Source: Bacteriovoracaceae bacterium (GTDB lineage: Bacteria; Bdellovibrionota; Bacteriovoracia; Bacteriovoracales; Bacteriovoracaceae). From it: 64,000 bases of DNA. Positions 63,849 to 64,000 of this stretch are shown in pieces. Position numbers and translations under genes: made by a program. Each line of letters starts with the position of its first letter. The first letter of the stretch is position 1. Under the pieces are notes generated by a model that saw only the letters and a list, made by a program, of their open reading frames with translations, ran no database searches and had not been told where the DNA came from. Where the stretch lies: NCBI GenBank assembly GCA_016784965.1, contig JADHTQ010000022.1, forward strand, positions 1-64,000. The letters are read 5' to 3'.

Positions 63849-64000
63849 ATGAACGAACTAAAAGTCCGTGAAAATAATCTAGAGCATCTTTTAAATAGTA
63901 TCAATGAAGGATTTATGTTCTTTGATAGATCTGGTGTTATTGAAATTGGATGTACTAATGCTACTGAGGTGTTATTTGGTATGGCGCCTGAAGGAAAGCA
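63849..64000 (+). CDS. Start of a PAS-like signalling protein (cut by window end)
   Basis: Only the first 50 codons are present. ATG 63849 lies 21 bp after the cheY stop, and an upstream AGGAG is 14 nt away. The N-terminus reads NNLEHLLNSINEGFMFFDRS then GVIEIGCTNATEVLFG, a PAS-like start (LLNSI.EGfmffD..G.I.......). In Bdellovibrio relatives such a gene after cheY is often a CheA-like or hybrid histidine kinase; the visible part is too short to decide. Confidence 0.55.
   Translation, partial: MNELKVRENNLEHLLNSINEGFMFFDRSGVIEIGCTNATEVLFGMAPEGK

Overview
The window looks like a chromosomal segment of an AT-rich Gram-negative bacterium, most likely a predatory Bdellovibrionota of the Bacteriovorax/Halobacteriovorax kind. 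This is inferred from gene content: many secreted or membrane-anchored peptidases and nucleases, a PilT ATPase, two sigma-54-type AAA+ activators, beta-barrel proteins and a start of chemotaxis genes. No rRNA or other species marker is present, so the assignment is an inference. Genes are tightly packed, with many 1-4 nt overlaps.

Region 1 (1 to about 14,080) is accessory. It ends on the right at a tRNA-Ala(GGC) gene (14077-14152, minus strand). A complete tyrosine recombinase (12917-14041) stops 35 bp from the 3' end of that tRNA. Left of it are a CHC2/Toprim/DUF3987 replication protein, an excisionase-type helix-turn-helix protein, and, divergently, a zinc-knuckle protein and a lone small-terminase-like protein. 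Integrase, excisionase, replication protein and small terminase without capsid or large-terminase genes is the gene set of a phage satellite (PICI-like element). Further left are cargo-like genes: an EndA-type exported nuclease, an ankyrin lipoprotein, a BamE-like lipoprotein, a PUA-like/hydrophobic-helix protein coupled to a 64-aa membrane protein, and a 51-aa histone-H1-like protein upstream of a membrane protein with a short collagen-like tail. A frameshifted integrase remnant (4154-4303) points to an older integration.

Region 2 (14,350-41,080) is mostly housekeeping. It holds moeA, a family-9 glycosyltransferase, pilT, the prc protease with a lysine homopolymer, thiI with a cysteine desulfurase, cmoA-cmoB, a TrkA-type K+ channel, a birA-queA fusion, ribF, a short aroE, pckA, a sigma-54 activator, hflK-hflC, a secreted EEP-family hydrolase, an NtrC-type regulator, asnB and a divergent Lrp/AsnC regulator. 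Several genes act on tRNA: U8 thiolation, cmo5U34 and queuosine.

Region 3 (41,080-44,680) appears more AT-rich than its flanks and carries a radical SAM/SPASM protein behind a 138-aa protein ending in a CxCxxC motif, with a convergent membrane-anchored HExxH peptidase. It resembles an undescribed peptide-modification (RiPP-like) locus.

Region 4 (44,680-64,000) mixes exported hydrolases (M1-type peptidase, papain-like protease next to a DUF4062 protein, a zincin overlapping an ATP-grasp ligase, M28 peptidase, glycerophosphodiesterase, a 1357-aa metzincin lipoprotein) with aroC-aroB, rimO, beta-barrel proteins and, at the right edge, a HAMP-like membrane protein, a CheY and the start of a PAS-like signalling protein cut by the window end.
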